A DNA stretch of 64,000 nt from Kangiella aquimarina DSM 16071 (GTDB lineage: Bacteria; Pseudomonadota; Gammaproteobacteria; Enterobacterales; Kangiellaceae), in assembly GCF_000374105.1 (NCBI RefSeq), contig NZ_KB893650.1, positions 1,358,862 to 1,422,861 on the forward strand, read 5' to 3'. How positions within the stretch are numbered: the stretch's first letter is position 1; each line of letters begins with the position of its first letter. Under the pieces are notes generated by a model. It was not told the DNA's origin and ran no database searches. It was given only the letters and a program-made list of their open reading frames with translations. Positions 1 through 9,433 of the stretch are shown here, in pieces. The position numbers and the translations under genes are program-made.

Positions 1-438
1 CAAATCGGCGCTTTCCTTTTCACAATGCTCGAGCATGCGTCCCGGTGTTGCGATGATGATTTCTGGGTTGTCACGGAAAATTGATTGCTGATATTTATAC
101 TCCGCACCACCGATTATCAGCCCGGTTTTAATTGGGGTAAATTGTGTTAAATCTTTCGCATGCTTATTGATTTGGCGCGCCAGCTCTCTCGTCGGAGCGA
201 GAATAAGGACTCGAGTACTGGTGTGACGTGATGGTTTTTCTAATAATTTATGAATGATCGGAAGCAGGAATGCCGCAGTTTTACCTGAGCCAGTTTCGGC
301 GCTGACCATAACATCCTTTCCATCCAATATTGGTTGGATAGACTGCTGTTGAACTTCAGTTGGAGTAGGAAGCTGTAATTTTTCTAACGCTTTTTGAAGG
401 CCAGAATGAAGGCTCTGGAAAATAGATGTCTCAGACAC
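1..438 (-). CDS. DEAD-box ATP-dependent RNA helicase, N-terminal part
   Basis: The first 146 codons of a DEAD-box RNA helicase; the rest lies beyond the left edge. Visible in order are the Q-motif region (PTPTEVQQQSI, about residues 24-34), motif I AETGSGKT (47-54), motif Ia PTRELA (82-87) and TPGR (131-134). These belong to RecA-like domain 1, which binds ATP and RNA; the DEAD box itself would come just after the edge. The start is taken as GTG at 438 because a stop lies upstream in frame and no ATG precedes the Q motif. The protein probably remodels rRNA or mRNA structure. Which paralogue (SrmB-, RhlE- or DbpA-like) cannot be decided from this part. Confidence 0.9.
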   Translation of the reverse strand, partial: MSETSIFQSLHSGLQKALEKLQLPTPTEVQQQSIQPILDGKDVMVSAETGSGKTAAFLLPIIHKLLEKPSRHTSTRVLILAPTRELARQINKHAKDLTQFTPIKTGLIIGGAEYKYQQSIFRDNPEIIIATPGRMLEHCEKESADL

Positions 439-500
439 TTGAATAACCGGTTGAAAATAACTGGCGCCATTTTAACACTGATTCCAATTAATAGTGGTAA

Positions 501-749
501 TTATTTGGCCTGTTTTGCTCTCAGCAAGGGCTTTAGCATCCCTTCAAGCCCATTAAGTTTGACCTCATAAATCAGCGCCAATTGACGACCTAGCCTATTG
601 TTTGGGAATCCTTCTTTATGAAACCAGACCAGATAGGGCTCTGGTAACTCAAGCAGGCGTCTTCCCTGATATTTACCAAAGGGCATGACTTGGTTGATGG
701 CATCGATAAGCTCTTGCTGGGGCTTTTGTGGCTGTTCAGGATGGGGCAT
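501..749 (-). CDS. DUF3820 family protein
   Basis: An 82-residue cytoplasmic protein with the DUF3820 pattern: MPFGKYQGRRLLELPEPYLVWF (residues 22-43 region), then GFPNNRLG and an acidic/aliphatic YEVKLNGLE stretch. The full length matches the family. Its biochemical role is not established; members are described as putative quorum-regulated or exonuclease-associated proteins, so no function is assigned. It lies 62 bp upstream of the helicase gene on the same strand and is divergent from the dipeptidase gene at 835. Confidence 0.85.
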   Translation of the reverse strand: MPHPEQPQKPQQELIDAINQVMPFGKYQGRRLLELPEPYLVWFHKEGFPNNRLGRQLALIYEVKLNGLEGMLKPLLRAKQAK

Positions 750-834
750 TTATCACTCTGTAGATTGCAATCTCAATACGAGTGTTTATGATGCTATAAA
801 GTTTTAAAGTCAAGCAAAGATACAGAGAGAACCC

Positions 835-2103
835 ATGAAAAAGACATTTCTGAGTACATTAGTCGTTGCTATTTCGTTGAGTGCTTTGACAGCTTGCCAG
901 CAGGAAGAATCCACTGAGCAGCCGGTAAACACTGAAGTTGTTGCAGAGGTAAAAGTTGCCGAAAAGCCTGTTGATTATGGCGTTAAAGCAGAAGCAATCA
1001 GTAAAAAATACATCATTGCCGATACTCACATTGATGTACCTCATCGATTACTGGAAAAGTACGATGATGTCAGCATGGCAACAGAAGGTGGTGATTTTGA
1101 CTATCCGCGTGCTGTTAAAGGCGGATTAGATGCACCATTTATGTCGATTTATACCCCTGCTGATCTTGAAGAGAAGGGTGGTAGTAAAGAGCAGGCTGAA
1201 CAACTGATCGATATGGTCGAAAAAATGGTTGCTGATTCGCCGGATAAATTTGCTCTGGCTATGTCGCCAGGTGACTTATTGCGTAACTTTAGACAGGGGT
1301 TAATTTCATTACCGATGGGTATGGAAAATGGCTCTCCCTTAGAAGGCGATTTAGGCAACGTTGAGTATTTCTTTGAGCGAGGCATTCGCTATATTACCTT
1401 GGCTCATTCACTGAGCAATCATTTATCAGATTCTTCTTATGATGAGGCCCGTCCGAATGATGGCTTGAGCGAATTTGGCCGTGAAGTAGTCAAAGAAATG
1501 AACCGTCTTGGCATGATGGTTGATGTGTCTCATTTGTCGGATAAAGCCTTCCATGACGTGCTTGAGGTATCAGAAGTGCCAGTCATTGCCAGTCACTCAT
1601 CTGCGCGCCATTTTACGCCTGGTTTTGAGCGCAATATGAGTGATGAGATGATAAAAGCACTTGCAGATAACGGCGGTGTTATTTTCATTAACTTTGGCTC
1701 TACCTTCGTTTCGCAAGCTTCTCGAGATAACTATGATGCTTATAAAGAAGCCCGCCAACAATTTATGGAAGAAAATGGCGTTACTGCAGAGCATGAAAGT
1801 GTTATGGAATTTACTAAGCAATACCGCGCAGAAAAACCATTTGAATTTGCCGATCTTGAAATAGTTCTGGATCACTTCGACCACGTTATAAAATTGGTCG
1901 GTGTTGATTATGTTGGTATTGGATCAGATTATGATGGCGTTGGCGACAGTCTGCCAACAGGTCTTAAAGACGTTGCTACTTATCCGAATTTAATAGAAGG
2001 ATTATTGGTTCGAGGCTATAGCGAAGAAGAGATTGCTAAGATTTTATCCGGCAATTTACTGCGCGTATGGACCCAGGTTGAGAACCACGCCCAACAACAA
2101 TAA
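835..2103 (+). CDS. Membrane dipeptidase, peptidase family M19 (lipoprotein)
   Basis: A 422-residue lipoprotein precursor: an N-terminal signal with lipobox LTAC (Cys21), a short linker, then the M19 (renal dipeptidase-like) TIM-barrel. The metal and active-site motifs are all present: His-x-Asp in ADTHID (H65, D67), a bridging Glu in MGMENG (E164), His in VDVSHLS (H233), His in IASHSS (H254) and Asp in GIGSDYDG. The family hydrolyses dipeptides with two zinc ions, so this is likely an envelope-anchored dipeptidase for peptide nutrition. No obvious operon partner; the next gene is a small membrane protein 72 bp downstream. Compare the atypical M19 protein at 47337. Confidence 0.93.
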   Translation: MKKTFLSTLVVAISLSALTACQQEESTEQPVNTEVVAEVKVAEKPVDYGVKAEAISKKYIIADTHIDVPHRLLEKYDDVSMATEGGDFDYPRAVKGGLDAPFMSIYTPADLEEKGGSKEQAEQLIDMVEKMVADSPDKFALAMSPGDLLRNFRQGLISLPMGMENGSPLEGDLGNVEYFFERGIRYITLAHSLSNHLSDSSYDEARPNDGLSEFGREVVKEMNRLGMMVDVSHLSDKAFHDVLEVSEVPVIASHSSARHFTPGFERNMSDEMIKALADNGGVIFINFGSTFVSQASRDNYDAYKEARQQFMEENGVTAEHESVMEFTKQYRAEKPFEFADLEIVLDHFDHVIKLVGVDYVGIGSDYDGVGDSLPTGLKDVATYPNLIEGLLVRGYSEEEIAKILSGNLLRVWTQVENHAQQQ

Positions 2104-2175
2104 TTGCTTAGTTAATTAGTTTCATTATGATGAATATTGAAAAAACACAGTTTATCAACACAAAAGGGGAAAACA

Positions 2176-2379
2176 ATGAACAATAAAATTATTTCAATAG
2201 TCGTTTTAGTCGCCGGCATTGCTTTATTTTTCTGGGGCTACAATATGACTCAAGGTGCTGAAGAGCAGATCCGTGAAGCTTGGACTGGCTCTTTCTCTGA
2301 TAAGGCTACCTGGCTAATGATTGGTGGCGGTATTCTTGCCTTGGTTGGTTTATTACAATTAGTGTTTGGTAAGAAGTAA
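2176..2379 (+). CDS. DUF3185 family small membrane protein
   Basis: A 67-residue inner-membrane protein with two predicted transmembrane segments (about residues 4-22 and 46-64) and the DUF3185 signature FFWGYN...GSFSDKATWLMIGG between them. The ATG at 2176 is chosen over an upstream TTG at 2137 because a clear purine-rich ribosome-binding site (AAAGGGGAAAA) sits just before it and homologues begin at this point. Function unknown. Probably transcribed alone or with the upstream dipeptidase. Confidence 0.85.
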   Translation: MNNKIISIVVLVAGIALFFWGYNMTQGAEEQIREAWTGSFSDKATWLMIGGGILALVGLLQLVFGKK

Positions 2380-2857
2380 GTTAATAATTTAGGGTGCCTG
2401 GGGTTATAACGTTAACTTAGGCTGCTAAATTTAGTTAAATAGTTGTCATCCCCGCGAAAGCGGGGATCCATTTCTTTTTAAAGTTATTCCAGTAGCTATT
2501 TTTCGCTACTTAGTCATAGGATGGGTTAGACTTAGTCGTAACCCATCACACTAACGACTTAGATTAGGTGTTTACAACGTTCATTTTTTGGACGAGCAAA
2601 AAACGAACCAAAAAACTCGCCCTAAAAGTTAGGCGCTTCGCGCTTCCCTTCGCAGTTAAAATCACTTTACGTGCCGCAAAACGAAACTTCCCTGTTTCGA
2701 ATTTGCTAAATTGGGCTTTCCATGCCCAATTTACACTATGATTTTGCCTGCTCAGGCTAACTTTTAATGGGGTATTCAGCGCTAGCCTTTAGTATTTTTA
2801 TCTATGATTTCTACTTCTTTGTGTATTAAGTTCTAGCGCGATAAAACCTAATTCTTC
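2380..2857. repeat. Palindrome-rich intergenic spacer
   Basis: About 480 bp without a gene. It holds three perfect inverted repeats in tandem: ATCCCCGC/GCGGGGAT with a GAAA loop (2448-2467), GATGGGTTA/TAACCCATC (2520-2528 and 2539-2547) and AAATTGGGC/GCCCAATTT (2708-2716 and 2724-2732). Between them is a stretch of A- and T-runs around 2580-2630. The first palindrome belongs to the dispersed repeats seen elsewhere in the window. The assembly looks like accumulated REP/MITE-like repeats; no protein-coding content is supported. Confidence 0.6.
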
Positions 2858-3376
2858 CTATTTAATTTTGTTCAGTTTTTCGGTTAAATTGTCCATCTGC
2901 TGCTGCAAAACTGCATTGACCGCTTTTGACTAGTCTTCGGTGTTCTGATTAACAAAACCTGTAACGCGGTAGGTCAGAGTGAGTATGGTGTTGCCATCTT
3001 CAGTTGACTCGAATTTCCACAGCATGTGTCCATTGACTGCTAATGACTGAAGTGGACCTAAGCCCCCAATCATTTGAACACTAATTCCTGGATTTACCTG
3101 TGCAATGGTCATATGCAGTGCTTGCTTGTTGCCATTCCTCTCGCAGAAGCATCCGCCGGCTTGCGGTTCGATTGTCATGGCTGAAGCATCGCCAAACCAG
3201 GTGTGACTATCTTGCCACCAATCGCCGATTTGTAGGAACTGTTGATAGGCTTGATCCTTTGGAGTCGTTAATGTCGTTTTGATGGATACAATAAAATGTT
3301 GTTCTGATAGTTCGCTCACTTCGGCTTTGGCCATCAAGGCTGACAATAAAAGAATAATTAAAGTTGTTATTTTCAT
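2858..3376 (-). pseudogene. SRPBCC domain protein gene interrupted by an in-frame amber codon
   Basis: The open frame from ATG 3376 (good site GAGGGAA just upstream) encodes a signal peptide (residues 1-18, ending MAKA) and an SRPBCC/polyketide-cyclase-like domain, stopping at TAG 2932-2930 after 148 residues. The same frame then continues for 23 sense codons (SKAVNAVLQQQ...KLNKIK) to a second TAG at 2860-2858. That continuation looks like the C-terminal helix expected in this family, where a Trp often precedes the helix, so one TGG to TAG change would explain it. Either a recent nonsense mutation or a protein lacking its last helix. The ligand is unknown. Confidence 0.7.
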
Positions 3377-3406
3377 AGGTATTCCCTCAAGTGTTTGCTC
3401 ACTAGA

Positions 3407-4273
3407 TTACTGCGGCTGGTGTAATAAATCTACTAGTGCCTGCGCTGCATTGGAGAGCGTTTTATTGGTGCGGTAAATGATGCCCATGCTACGAACCGAG
3501 AGGTTTCTTTCTTTGCTGATTACCGTTAAGGGTTCACTGACCAGCCGCTCCGGGAGTAGGGTCCAGCCCATTTTGCAGGCCACTAATTTGGCGATGACTT
3601 CCAGGTAATTGGCCGTTTTTACTTTACCAAGGTGTACCCCTAAGGCATCCAATTGTTGCTCAAACAATTCTCTTGGAAAGGTGTGGGCGGGCGGTAGAAT
3701 GCAAGGATAACTGCTGAGCTGGCTGGTGGGGTTGTCATGATTAAGCAGCTCATAATCTTTATGGCAGACCATTTGCAGGGCTTCTTGCCAGATCAGCTGA
3801 TGATTGAGTCTTGGGTCCGCCTGATTGGGGAAGGTTAAAAGCGCCAATTCGAGATCGCCTGTCAATACACGCTCATAAGCCAGTTCTGAGTCAATGAAGT
3901 CAATATTGAGATCCACTTCCGGGTAGGTATCGATATAATGCTCAAGATAATTGGGAAGCAGGTGCAGACCAATATAGTGGCTGGTTCCTATATGCAGCTG
4001 GCCACTGACTTTACCGGTCAAATCCCGGATTTCCTGAAGTGTGTTGTCAATGCCACCAAGAATAGCAGGAGCCTGTTGGCGTAACAGGCGTCCGGCCTCG
4101 GTTTCAATCACATGATTTCCAACTCGGTCAAACAGATTGGTACCGACTATAGCTTCCAGTCTTTTGATGCGTTTGCTCAAAGCAGGTTGGGTCAATTGCA
4201 GCTTTTTAGCAGCAAGGGTAAAAGAGCCAATACTCGCAACACTTAAAAAGGTACGCAGTAAGTCGGTATCCAT
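3407..4273 (-). CDS. LysR family transcriptional regulator, divergent from leuC
   Basis: A 288-residue LysR-type regulator. The N-terminal winged helix-turn-helix (residues 1-60, FTLAAKKLQLTQPALSKRIKRLE) is followed by a linker helix and a periplasmic-binding-protein-like effector domain (about 90-288). It is transcribed away from leuC with a 201-bp shared control region, the usual arrangement for a LysR protein and its target. A role in controlling leucine synthesis is therefore likely but is inferred from position only; the effector is unknown. Confidence 0.88.
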   Translation of the reverse strand: MDTDLLRTFLSVASIGSFTLAAKKLQLTQPALSKRIKRLEAIVGTNLFDRVGNHVIETEAGRLLRQQAPAILGGIDNTLQEIRDLTGKVSGQLHIGTSHYIGLHLLPNYLEHYIDTYPEVDLNIDFIDSELAYERVLTGDLELALLTFPNQADPRLNHQLIWQEALQMVCHKDYELLNHDNPTSQLSSYPCILPPAHTFPRELFEQQLDALGVHLGKVKTANYLEVIAKLVACKMGWTLLPERLVSEPLTVISKERNLSVRSMGIIYRTNKTLSNAAQALVDLLHQPQ

Positions 4274-4323
4274 GTCATTCCTGCAAGTTATCGATTTAAT
4301 GAAAATAATGAATTTGAGTTATT

Positions 4324-4339
4324 ATAGGCGAAGTTCTAT
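4324..4339. promoter_or_regulatory. Possible LysR operator (ATAG-N8-CTAT dyad)
   Basis: A short dyad ATAG-N8-CTAT lies between the divergent LysR gene and leuC, close to the LysR start. LysR proteins bind interrupted dyads of about this size. A possible leuC -10 box TATACT is at 4443-4448 with no good -35, which would fit an activated promoter. Inference only. Confidence 0.25.
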
Positions 4340-4474
4340 GATGCTCAAGTGACAGTTGTTGCTGTCAGGACACTCTTATGCCTGTATTTGTGCAATAAAG
4401 CCGATAGTGGGCAATCTGGCAAGCAGACATTAACTCTTTTTATATACTCTTTTTTTAAACAATAGAGGTGCCAA

Positions 4475-5908
4475 ATGGCTGGTAAAACCCTTTATGACAA
4501 GTTATGGGATGACCATCTTGTCGCGCAAAATGATGACGGCTCAGCGCTGATCTATATCGACCGTCAACTTCTCCATGAAGTCACTTCGCCACAGGCTTTT
4601 GAAGGCCTCAAGCTGGCTGGCCGTAAGCCACGTCGTATCGACGCGAACTTAGCGACTCCTGATCACAATGTACCGACTACCGATAGAACAAAGGGTATTG
4701 AAGATCCGATTTCACGTATTCAGGTGCAGACGCTTGATGACAACTGTGATGAGTACGGTGTTACTGAATTTAAAATGGATGATATTCGCCAGGGTATTGT
4801 GCATGTAATTGGTCCTGAGCAGGGCTACACTTTGCCTGGTATCACCATGGTTTGTGGTGACTCTCATACCGCAACTCATGGTGCTTTCGGAGCCATGGCA
4901 TTTGGTGTAGGTACATCAGAAGTAGAGCATGTTTTGGCAACACAGTGCTTACGTCAGAAGAAAATGAAGAACATGCTTATCAAAGTTGACGGTAAGCTTG
5001 GTGTTGGCGTAACCGCTAAAGATATCGTTCTAGCAGTGATCGGCGAAATTGGTACTGCCGGCGGTAATGGCCACGCGATGGAGTTTGCTGGTAGCGCAAT
5101 TGAAGACTTATCAATGGAAGGTCGTATGACCATCTGTAATATGGCTATTGAAGCGGGTGCGCGTATTGGTCTGGTAGCTGTCGATGATAAGACTGTTGAA
5201 TACGTCAAAGGCCGTCCATTTGCACCAAAAGGTGAGCATTGGGATATGGCCGTTAAAGCCTGGCGAGAGCTTAAAAGTGATAGCGATGCGCAATTCGATA
5301 AAGTGGTTGAGCTAAAAGCTGAAGACATTATCCCTCAAGTCACCTGGGGCACGTCACCAGAGATGGTTAAGCCAGTGACCGGTACCATTCCTAATCCAGC
5401 TAATGAATCAAACGCCGTCAAGAAAGAAGGTATCGAGCGAGCGCTTAAGTATATGGACTTAAAAGCGGACATGCCGATTACTCAAATCCCGGTCGACAAA
5501 GTCTTTATTGGCTCTTGTACCAATTCACGCATTGAAGATTTGCGTGAGGCAGCAGCAGTTGCCAAAGGTCGTAAAGTCGCTGCTAGCGTCAAGTTGGCGA
5601 TGGTGGTTCCAGGTTCTGGTCTGGTAAAACAACAGGCTGAAGCTGAAGGTCTGGATAAAATCTTTATTGAAGCAGGTTTCCAATGGCGTGAGCCTGGTTG
5701 CTCGATGTGTCTGGCCATGAATGCCGATCGCTTAGAGCCGGGTGAACATTGTGCTTCAACTTCAAACCGTAACTTCGAAGGTCGTCAAGGCCAAGGTGGA
5801 CGTACACACCTGGTGAGTCCAGGAATGGCAGCGGCCGCAGCAGTCTATGGTCACTTCACGGATGTTCGTGAATTAGAATTACAACCGATTACTGGAGGTG
5901 CACACTAA
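4475..5908 (+). CDS. leuC: 3-isopropylmalate dehydratase large subunit
   Basis: A 477-residue aconitase-superfamily protein, full length for LeuC. With LeuD it isomerises 2-isopropylmalate to 3-isopropylmalate in leucine synthesis, using a [4Fe-4S] cluster. The cluster cysteines are visible in [11 protein letters not shown] and [10 protein letters not shown], and the N-terminal [14 protein letters not shown] is typical. The start ATG has an AGAGGTG site. The gene overlaps leuD by one base (TAATG), implying translational coupling. leuA is not in the window. Confidence 0.97.
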   Translation: MAGKTLYDKLWDDHLVAQNDDGSALIYIDRQLLHEVTSPQAFEGLKLAGRKPRRIDANLATPDHNVPTTDRTKGIEDPISRIQVQTLDDNCDEYGVTEFKMDDIRQGIVHVIGPEQGYTLPGITMVCGDSHTATHGAFGAMAFGVGTSEVEHVLATQCLRQKKMKNMLIKVDGKLGVGVTAKDIVLAVIGEIGTAGGNGHAMEFAGSAIEDLSMEGRMTICNMAIEAGARIGLVAVDDKTVEYVKGRPFAPKGEHWDMAVKAWRELKSDSDAQFDKVVELKAEDIIPQVTWGTSPEMVKPVTGTIPNPANESNAVKKEGIERALKYMDLKADMPITQIPVDKVFIGSCTNSRIEDLREAAAVAKGRKVAASVKLAMVVPGSGLVKQQAEAEGLDKIFIEAGFQWREPGCSMCLAMNADRLEPGEHCASTSNRNFEGRQGQGGRTHLVSPGMAAAAAVYGHFTDVRELELQPITGGAH

Positions 5909-6549
5909 TGGAAGCTTTTACTCAGCATACAGGTTTAGCGGTGCCATTAGACCGTGCCAATGTGGATACTGATGCGATTATTCCAAAGCAGTTCTTGAAG
6001 TCGATTAAACGTAGCGGTTTTGGTCCAAACTTATTCGATGAATGGCGTTATCTTGATCATGGTGAGCCGGGTATGGATAACTCCAAGCGCCCAGTAAACC
6101 CAGACTTTGTTCTGAACTTCCCGCGCTATAAAGGGGCATCAGTATTGTTGGCTCGCGAAAACTTCGGTTGCGGTTCGAGCCGTGAGCATGCTCCCTGGGC
6201 TTTAGAGGATTATGGCATTAAGGCGGTAATTGCACCGAGTTTTGCTGATATTTTCTTCAATAACTGCTTCAAAAACGGTATCTTACCGATTATTTTAGAC
6301 CATGATACGGTTGATTTGCTGTTCAAAGAAACCGAAGCAAATGAAGGTTATAAGTTAGATATCAACCTTGAACAGCAAACTATCACGCGCCCGAATGGTG
6401 AAGTGATTAATTTTGATGTTGAGCCAGATCGTAAGCATAGCTTGTTGAATGGCCTGGATGATATTGGTATCACCCTACAACAGGAAGCGGCGATTACTGC
6501 TTATGAAGAGGAACGTAAGAAGCGCGCTCCATGGCTTTTTAATAACTAA
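5908..6549 (+). CDS. leuD: 3-isopropylmalate dehydratase small subunit
   Basis: A 213-residue swivel-domain protein, full length for the family. It completes the LeuCD isomerase. Recognisable stretches are the N-terminal [22 protein letters not shown] and the substrate-loop [13 protein letters not shown]. It starts inside the leuC stop codon and is followed 10 bp later by a small exported-protein gene rather than leuB. Confidence 0.97.
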   Translation: MEAFTQHTGLAVPLDRANVDTDAIIPKQFLKSIKRSGFGPNLFDEWRYLDHGEPGMDNSKRPVNPDFVLNFPRYKGASVLLARENFGCGSSREHAPWALEDYGIKAVIAPSFADIFFNNCFKNGILPIILDHDTVDLLFKETEANEGYKLDINLEQQTITRPNGEVINFDVEPDRKHSLLNGLDDIGITLQQEAAITAYEEERKKRAPWLFNN

Positions 6550-6559
6550 AGGAATCAGC

Positions 6560-6967
6560 ATGAAAGGGACTTTAGGCTTTGTTTCTCGAATAAGTATTGC
6601 TTGGATAAGTCTTTTATGGATAAGCCTTGTGTCAGCTCAACCATCAGGTTTGAGCTTTAATGAGGCCTTAGGTAAAGCACATCAGATGGAGTCGGAACTT
6701 GCGCAGGAAGACGAGTATCGATTATTTATGGCTCAAGGTGAGTTTTTAGGAAAGGCTATCCCTGTCTGTATTAATAAAACAGGTAATTTTGCAGAGAAAT
6801 TTACGGTAGTTGTGAGTCTTGAAGCATCGGGTGCAGTGAGTCAATTATGGCACCAACCTGAGAATGCCTTCGTTGCATGTTTTGCCAATGAAATGAAGCG
6901 ACAATTTTCATATATAGGTGATAAGGCTCCCTTCTTCACAGCAATTGAATACAGTACAAACAATTAA
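6560..6967 (+). CDS. Exported protein of unknown function between leuD and leuB
   Basis: A 135-residue protein with a signal peptide (about residues 1-25, SLVSAQP cleavage region) and a mature part containing two cysteines (VCINKT and VACFANE), which could form a periplasmic disulfide. I do not recognise a family. ATG 6560 is preferred because AAAGGA precedes it; a longer frame from 6449 overlaps leuD. It is inserted into an otherwise standard leuC-leuD-leuB operon and is probably co-transcribed, though nothing in its sequence suggests leucine metabolism. Confidence 0.75.
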   Translation: MKGTLGFVSRISIAWISLLWISLVSAQPSGLSFNEALGKAHQMESELAQEDEYRLFMAQGEFLGKAIPVCINKTGNFAEKFTVVVSLEASGAVSQLWHQPENAFVACFANEMKRQFSYIGDKAPFFTAIEYSTNN

Positions 6968-6980
6968 ATTGAGTTGAATT

Positions 6981-8057
6981 ATGACTAAGAAAATTTTGGT
7001 ATTACCGGGCGATGGTATTGGTCCGGAGATTGTGGGTCAGGCGACACGTGTATTGGACGCGTTGATTGCTGATCATGGTTTGGATATGGCTTATGAGTCT
7101 GCGTTGGTGGGCGGTTCATCTTTCGATGAGCATGGAGTGCCTTTAACTGATGAAGTTCTAGAGCAAGCGCGTCAGGCAGACTCTGTATTGCTTGGTGCAG
7201 TGGGTGGTCCTAAGTGGGAACAATACGAAATTGCAGTTCGCCCTGAAAAAGCGCTATTAAAACTACGTTCAGAACTAAAATTGTTTGGTAATTTACGCCC
7301 TGCAATTTTGTATCCACAGTTGGCTAGCGCATCAAGCTTAAAGCCTGAGTTGGTTTCTGGTCTGGATGTATTGATCGTTCGTGAGTTAACCGGTGGTATC
7401 TATTTCGGTCAACCACGTGGTATTCGTACAAACAACAATGGTGAGCGCGAAGGTTTTAATACTTACATCTATAGTGAGAGTGAAATTGAGCGTATTGCAC
7501 ATGTTGCATTCCGTGCAGCCATGCTACGCGGTAAGCGTTTATGTTCAGTGGATAAAGCCAATGTGCTTGAAGTGACTGAACTGTGGCGCGAAGTGATGAC
7601 TCGTGTTGGTAAAGAGTATCCTGACGTTGAGTTAACGCATATGTATGTGGATAACGCTGCAATGCAACTCGTTCGCGCACCTAAGCAGTTTGATGTGATG
7701 GTTACTGGCAATATGTTTGGTGATATTTTGTCTGATTGTGCCGCTATGCTAACCGGCTCAATAGGTATGTTGCCATCGGCCAGTCTGGATGCAAACGGTA
7801 AGGGTATGTATGAGCCTATTCATGGCAGTGCACCTGATATCGCTGGTCAGAATAAAGCTAATCCACTAGCGACTATCCTTTCGGTTTCGATGATGTTGCG
7901 TCACAGCTTCGGTGAAGAAGCTTTGGCAGACAAAATTGAAAATGCCGTTTCTACTGTCCTGGATCAAGGTTACCGCACCGGTGACATTTATACTGACGGC
8001 ATGAAACTGGTATCGACCAGTGAAATGGGCGATGCAGTATTGGCTGCTCTGAAATAA
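6981..8057 (+). CDS. leuB: 3-isopropylmalate dehydrogenase
   Basis: A 358-residue NAD-dependent beta-decarboxylating dehydrogenase, full length. It oxidises 3-isopropylmalate to 2-ketoisocaproate (after decarboxylation) in leucine synthesis. Seen are the N-terminal [13 protein letters not shown], the substrate arginine region [24 protein letters not shown], and the metal/NAD-site segment [25 protein letters not shown] followed by [12 protein letters not shown]. Third enzyme gene of the leu cluster, with ccmA starting 23 bp after its stop. Confidence 0.97.
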   Translation: MTKKILVLPGDGIGPEIVGQATRVLDALIADHGLDMAYESALVGGSSFDEHGVPLTDEVLEQARQADSVLLGAVGGPKWEQYEIAVRPEKALLKLRSELKLFGNLRPAILYPQLASASSLKPELVSGLDVLIVRELTGGIYFGQPRGIRTNNNGEREGFNTYIYSESEIERIAHVAFRAAMLRGKRLCSVDKANVLEVTELWREVMTRVGKEYPDVELTHMYVDNAAMQLVRAPKQFDVMVTGNMFGDILSDCAAMLTGSIGMLPSASLDANGKGMYEPIHGSAPDIAGQNKANPLATILSVSMMLRHSFGEEALADKIENAVSTVLDQGYRTGDIYTDGMKLVSTSEMGDAVLAALK

Positions 8058-8080
8058 GGGTCACTAAAATAAGGGTTACC

Positions 8081-8707
8081 ATGACAAACAAAGGCTTATC
8101 AGCCTCTGATTTGACCATATCGCGTGCTGAGCACGTTTTGTTGGAAGGCGCTGAACTTGAGTTGGCGCCTTCAACTATTACATATCTTTATGGTGAAAAT
8201 GGTGCTGGCAAAACCAGTCTGATGCGTTGCCTGTCCGGGCTGTTACAGGCAGATAGCGGCAAAATTCATTGGAATGGCCAGCCCATCACCAATCTTGATT
8301 CTAATTACTTTCAAGACCTTATCTTCCTCGCTCATGCCTTATCTATGAAGGCGGAGCTTACTATTTTTGAAAACTTAAGCTTCTATGCTCGATTGAGAGG
8401 CGTTAAAGATCCTAAGCCTTTGATTGACAGCGCGACTCATGACTTAGGGATTGGACAGTTACAGGGGCGCCGCTTTGCAGAATTATCTGCAGGTCAGCAG
8501 CATAAGGTTGCCTTATGTCGATTAGTGATTGAGCCTGCAAAGATTTGGATTCTGGACGAACCTTTCGTCAATCTGGATAAGGGCACGCGCCATTGGCTGG
8601 CAGAACTGATCCAACAATTTGCCAAACAGGGCGGAGTGGTTCTCTTTACCTCACACCATGAGATTGAAGAGTTGGCCATAGACCAACGCATAGGGATTGA
8701 GCACTAA
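8081..8707 (+). CDS. ccmA: Cytochrome c maturation ABC transporter, ATP-binding subunit
   Basis: A 208-residue ABC ATPase. Walker A GENGAGKT lies near residues 39-46, the signature is LSAGQQHKVAL and Walker B is IWILDEPF. With CcmB, CcmC and CcmD it drives release of haem-loaded CcmE at the inner membrane (System I). First of nine tightly packed ccm genes; its stop overlaps the ccmB start. No promoter is evident in the 23 bp after leuB, so leu and ccm may share transcripts. Confidence 0.95.
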   Translation: MTNKGLSASDLTISRAEHVLLEGAELELAPSTITYLYGENGAGKTSLMRCLSGLLQADSGKIHWNGQPITNLDSNYFQDLIFLAHALSMKAELTIFENLSFYARLRGVKDPKPLIDSATHDLGIGQLQGRRFAELSAGQQHKVALCRLVIEPAKIWILDEPFVNLDKGTRHWLAELIQQFAKQGGVVLFTSHHEIEELAIDQRIGIEH

Positions 8708-9378
8708 TGTTTAGCGCACTATTGAAAAGAGAGCTGATGGTTGCACGCCGTAACTGGATCGGTATCGTCATTCCTTTGTTTTTCTTCATAATGGTGGTCA
8801 GTCTGTTTCCATTTGGGGTCAGTCCTGAAGCCCCTGTTTTGCAAAAAATCGCGCCAGGCATTATTTGGGTCGCTGCCTTGCTCTCAACCTTGCTATCGCT
8901 TGAGCAGTTTTACCGTAGTGATTATCAGGACGGTTCGCTTGAGCAGACCTTGCTAATTGCAGGGCCAACACAAGTTGCCAGTGCTAAAATTCTGGCCCAT
9001 TGGCTATTAACAGGACTGCCACTGGTAATTATTTCCCCTTTGTTGGGTATTTTGATGCAGATCAATCATGGCTTCGTGGAATCCAATCATACTTGGGTCC
9101 TGATGTTGAGTCTGCTGTTAGGAACACCGACTCTTTGCCTGATTGGTGCCATAGGGATGAGTTTGGCTCTGGCTGCCAATCGAAATGGCATGTTGGTTGC
9201 AATTCTGGTGTTGCCGCTCTACGTACCGATTTTGATTTTTGGCACATCAACTGTTACAGCATCGCTGGAAAATTTCAGCTATAATGGCCAACTTGCGATT
9301 TTGGCTGCACTTTTAATGATTGCGCTGGTAGTAAGTCCCTTTGCAGCGGGGCGCGCATTGAAAATTTCGGTCAGCTAG
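8707..9378 (+). CDS. ccmB: Haem exporter membrane subunit
   Basis: A 223-residue integral membrane protein with six predicted transmembrane segments, typical of CcmB. The conserved features EQFYRSDYQDGSLEQTLL (about 60-77) and the hydrophobic C-terminal half are visible. Permease part of the CcmAB ABC complex. It begins within the ccmA stop codon. Confidence 0.95.
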   Translation: MFSALLKRELMVARRNWIGIVIPLFFFIMVVSLFPFGVSPEAPVLQKIAPGIIWVAALLSTLLSLEQFYRSDYQDGSLEQTLLIAGPTQVASAKILAHWLLTGLPLVIISPLLGILMQINHGFVESNHTWVLMLSLLLGTPTLCLIGAIGMSLALAANRNGMLVAILVLPLYVPILIFGTSTVTASLENFSYNGQLAILAALLMIALVVSPFAAGRALKISVS

Positions 9379-9433
9379 CAAATTGCTAGTGGCCAGCTTA
9401 ATTAAAGACTGACTGACAATAGGTTTACAATTA

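Noticed and set aside
4350-4474. Leader-peptide attenuator before leuC
   Set aside because: No leucine-rich short frame and no alternative hairpins with a T-run were found.
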